The notes below the pieces were generated by a model. It worked only from the letters and a program-made list of their open reading frames with translations, was not told the DNA's origin and did not search any database. Shown piece after piece: positions 4,732 through 5,784 of a stretch of 5,784 nucleotides of DNA. Numbering within the stretch: position 1 is the stretch's first letter; each line of letters starts with the position of its first letter. The stretch is from Asaia bogorensis (GTDB taxonomy: Bacteria; Pseudomonadota; Alphaproteobacteria; Acetobacterales; Acetobacteraceae): assembly GCA_945871455.1 (NCBI GenBank), contig CAMBXJ010000302.1:1-5784 (forward strand). Reading direction: 5' to 3'. Both the position numbers and the translations under genes were made by a program.

Positions 4732-5784
4732 ATGGCACCGCCCCCGCCTTTCGGCGCGAATTCCGCCGCCGCCCGTGATATCGCGAACGTTCTGCACCCC
4801 TACACCGACCTGAAAACCCATCAGGAGGTCGGCCCCGTGGTGATTTCTCGCGGGAAAGGTGTCCGCGTGTGGGACGACACTGGCAAGGAATACATCGAAA
4901 GCGTCGCCGGACTCTGGTGCGCGTCCCTGGGCTTCGATAACGAACGTCTGGTGCAGGCCGCGGTCACCCAGATGCGCAAGCTGCCCTTCTACCACGCGTT
5001 CACCGCCAAATCGCACGAACCCGCCATCGACCTGGCGGAAATGTTGATCGAGCGGGCGCCATTGCCCATGAGCAAGGTATTCTTCGCCAATTCCGGGTCG
5101 GAGGCGAACGATTCCGCCATCAAGATGATCTGGTATATGAACAACGCCCTCGGGCGGCCGAAGAAGAAGAAGATCATCGGCCGGATCAAGGGCTATCACG
5201 GCATCACCATCGCGTCGGCGTCCCTGACCGGGCTGCCGGTCAACCACCGCAGCTTCGACGTGCCGCTGCCCGGCTTCGTCCATACGATGACCCCGCATTT
5301 CTACCACGCCGGCCTGCCAGGCGAATCCGAGGACGATTTCGCCACTCGCTGCGCCGACGAACTGGAAAAGCTGATCCTCGCGGAAGGCCCGGACACCGTG
5401 GCCGCGATGTGGGCCGAACCGATCATGGGCGCCGGCGGCGTGATCGTGCCGCCCAAGGGCTACTTCCCGAAAATCCAGGCGGTGCTGCGCAAGTATGACG
5501 TGCTGCTGGTGGTCGATGAGGTGATTTGCGGCTTCTGGCGCACCGGCAATTATTGGGGCAGCCAGACGCTCGACATCCAGCCGGACATCCTGACCTGCGC
5601 CAAGGCGTTGTCCGCGTCCTACATGCCGATCAGCGCCGTCCTGGTGAATGATCGCGTGTTCCAGGCTCTGGCCAAGGAAAGCAACGAAATCGGCACGTTC
5701 GGGCACGGTTTCACCTATTCCGGCCACCCCGTCCCGGCCGCCGTCGCGATCGAGACGCTGAAAATCTACGACGAGACGGATATG
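4732..5784 (+). CDS. Class III (omega) aminotransferase, 3' end beyond the window
   Basis: This is a PLP-dependent class III aminotransferase of the omega-amino acid/amine:pyruvate group. It moves an amino group from an amine or omega-amino acid to pyruvate or a similar keto acid. The 351 residues visible cover most of the fold; relatives are about 450-460 long, so roughly 100 C-terminal residues lie past the right edge. Visible marks are GLWCASLGF (about 61-69), the phosphate-binding NSGSEAND (120-127), GYHG (154-157) whose Tyr155 stacks on PLP, VVDEVICGF with Asp262 for the pyridine nitrogen, CAKALSA with Schiff-base Lys291, and FTYSGHP with Thr328 for the PLP phosphate of the partner subunit. 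All catalytic residues expected in this part are present. The ATG at 4732 has AGGAGG 6 nt upstream. Subgroup resemblance is to polyamine (SpuC-like) and taurine/beta-alanine:pyruvate enzymes, but the substrate cannot be fixed from sequence and the C-terminal substrate-binding region is missing. No partner genes are visible on its strand. Confidence 0.93.
   Translation, partial: MAPPPPFGANSAAARDIANVLHPYTDLKTHQEVGPVVISRGKGVRVWDDTGKEYIESVAGLWCASLGFDNERLVQAAVTQMRKLPFYHAFTAKSHEPAIDLAEMLIERAPLPMSKVFFANSGSEANDSAIKMIWYMNNALGRPKKKKIIGRIKGYHGITIASASLTGLPVNHRSFDVPLPGFVHTMTPHFYHAGLPGESEDDFATRCADELEKLILAEGPDTVAAMWAEPIMGAGGVIVPPKGYFPKIQAVLRKYDVLLVVDEVICGFWRTGNYWGSQTLDIQPDILTCAKALSASYMPISAVLVNDRVFQALAKESNEIGTFGHGFTYSGHPVPAAVAIETLKIYDETDM

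Noticed and set aside
4708..5727. 339-codon minus-strand open frame opposite the class III aminotransferase
   Set aside because: It is His/Gly/Arg-rich with no recognisable domain, and the plus strand encodes an unmistakable aminotransferase with all expected catalytic residues.

Overview
This is a GC-rich bacterial window with six protein-coding genes. Gene content, codon choice and the compact GC-rich palindromes in the gaps suggest an alphaproteobacterium. Acetobacteraceae is my best guess, because similar 'ccaagggc...gcccttgg / ccagggc...gccctgg' intergenic repeats are familiar from that family. This is recalled, not searched. No tRNA, rRNA, CRISPR array, transposase or phage gene is visible.

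Left block (116-2904, minus strand): a two-gene operon. A PhnW-family, fold-type I PLP aminotransferase is followed by formate-tetrahydrofolate ligase (fhs). The two overlap by four bases (ATGA), so they are almost certainly co-transcribed and translationally coupled. The aminotransferase keeps the PhnW framework (Asp163, Lys190, Arg337) but departs from classical PhnW in two likely active-site segments. No phosphonatase, phosphonate lyase or phosphonate transporter is present. Its substrate is therefore open, and the fhs partnership points towards amino-acid or one-carbon metabolism as well as aminoethylphosphonate.

Centre (2905-3744): the operon's upstream gap holds a 24-bp tandem repeat that runs up to the aminotransferase start. 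Facing the other way is a small membrane-anchored, coiled-coil, proline-rich protein of unknown function. Beyond its stop lies a 235-bp, nearly palindromic gap before the next, convergent gene. This gap holds two inverted copies of a three-hairpin repeat around a perfect 31-bp palindrome. A third copy of the repeat lies just after the fhs stop at the left edge. All three copies have the same orientation relative to the adjacent stop codon, so they look like 3'-UTR or terminator elements.

Right block: a minus-strand pair encodes an Mpo1-like (DUF962) membrane protein followed by a flavodoxin-family protein. A class III (omega) aminotransferase is divergently transcribed from an 81-bp gap and runs off the right edge with about three quarters of its usual length present.

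The most unusual material is the orientation-specific hairpin element with its compensatory base changes, and the tightly coupled, divergent PhnW-like/Fhs pair. I found no defence, toxin or other clearly new multi-gene system.
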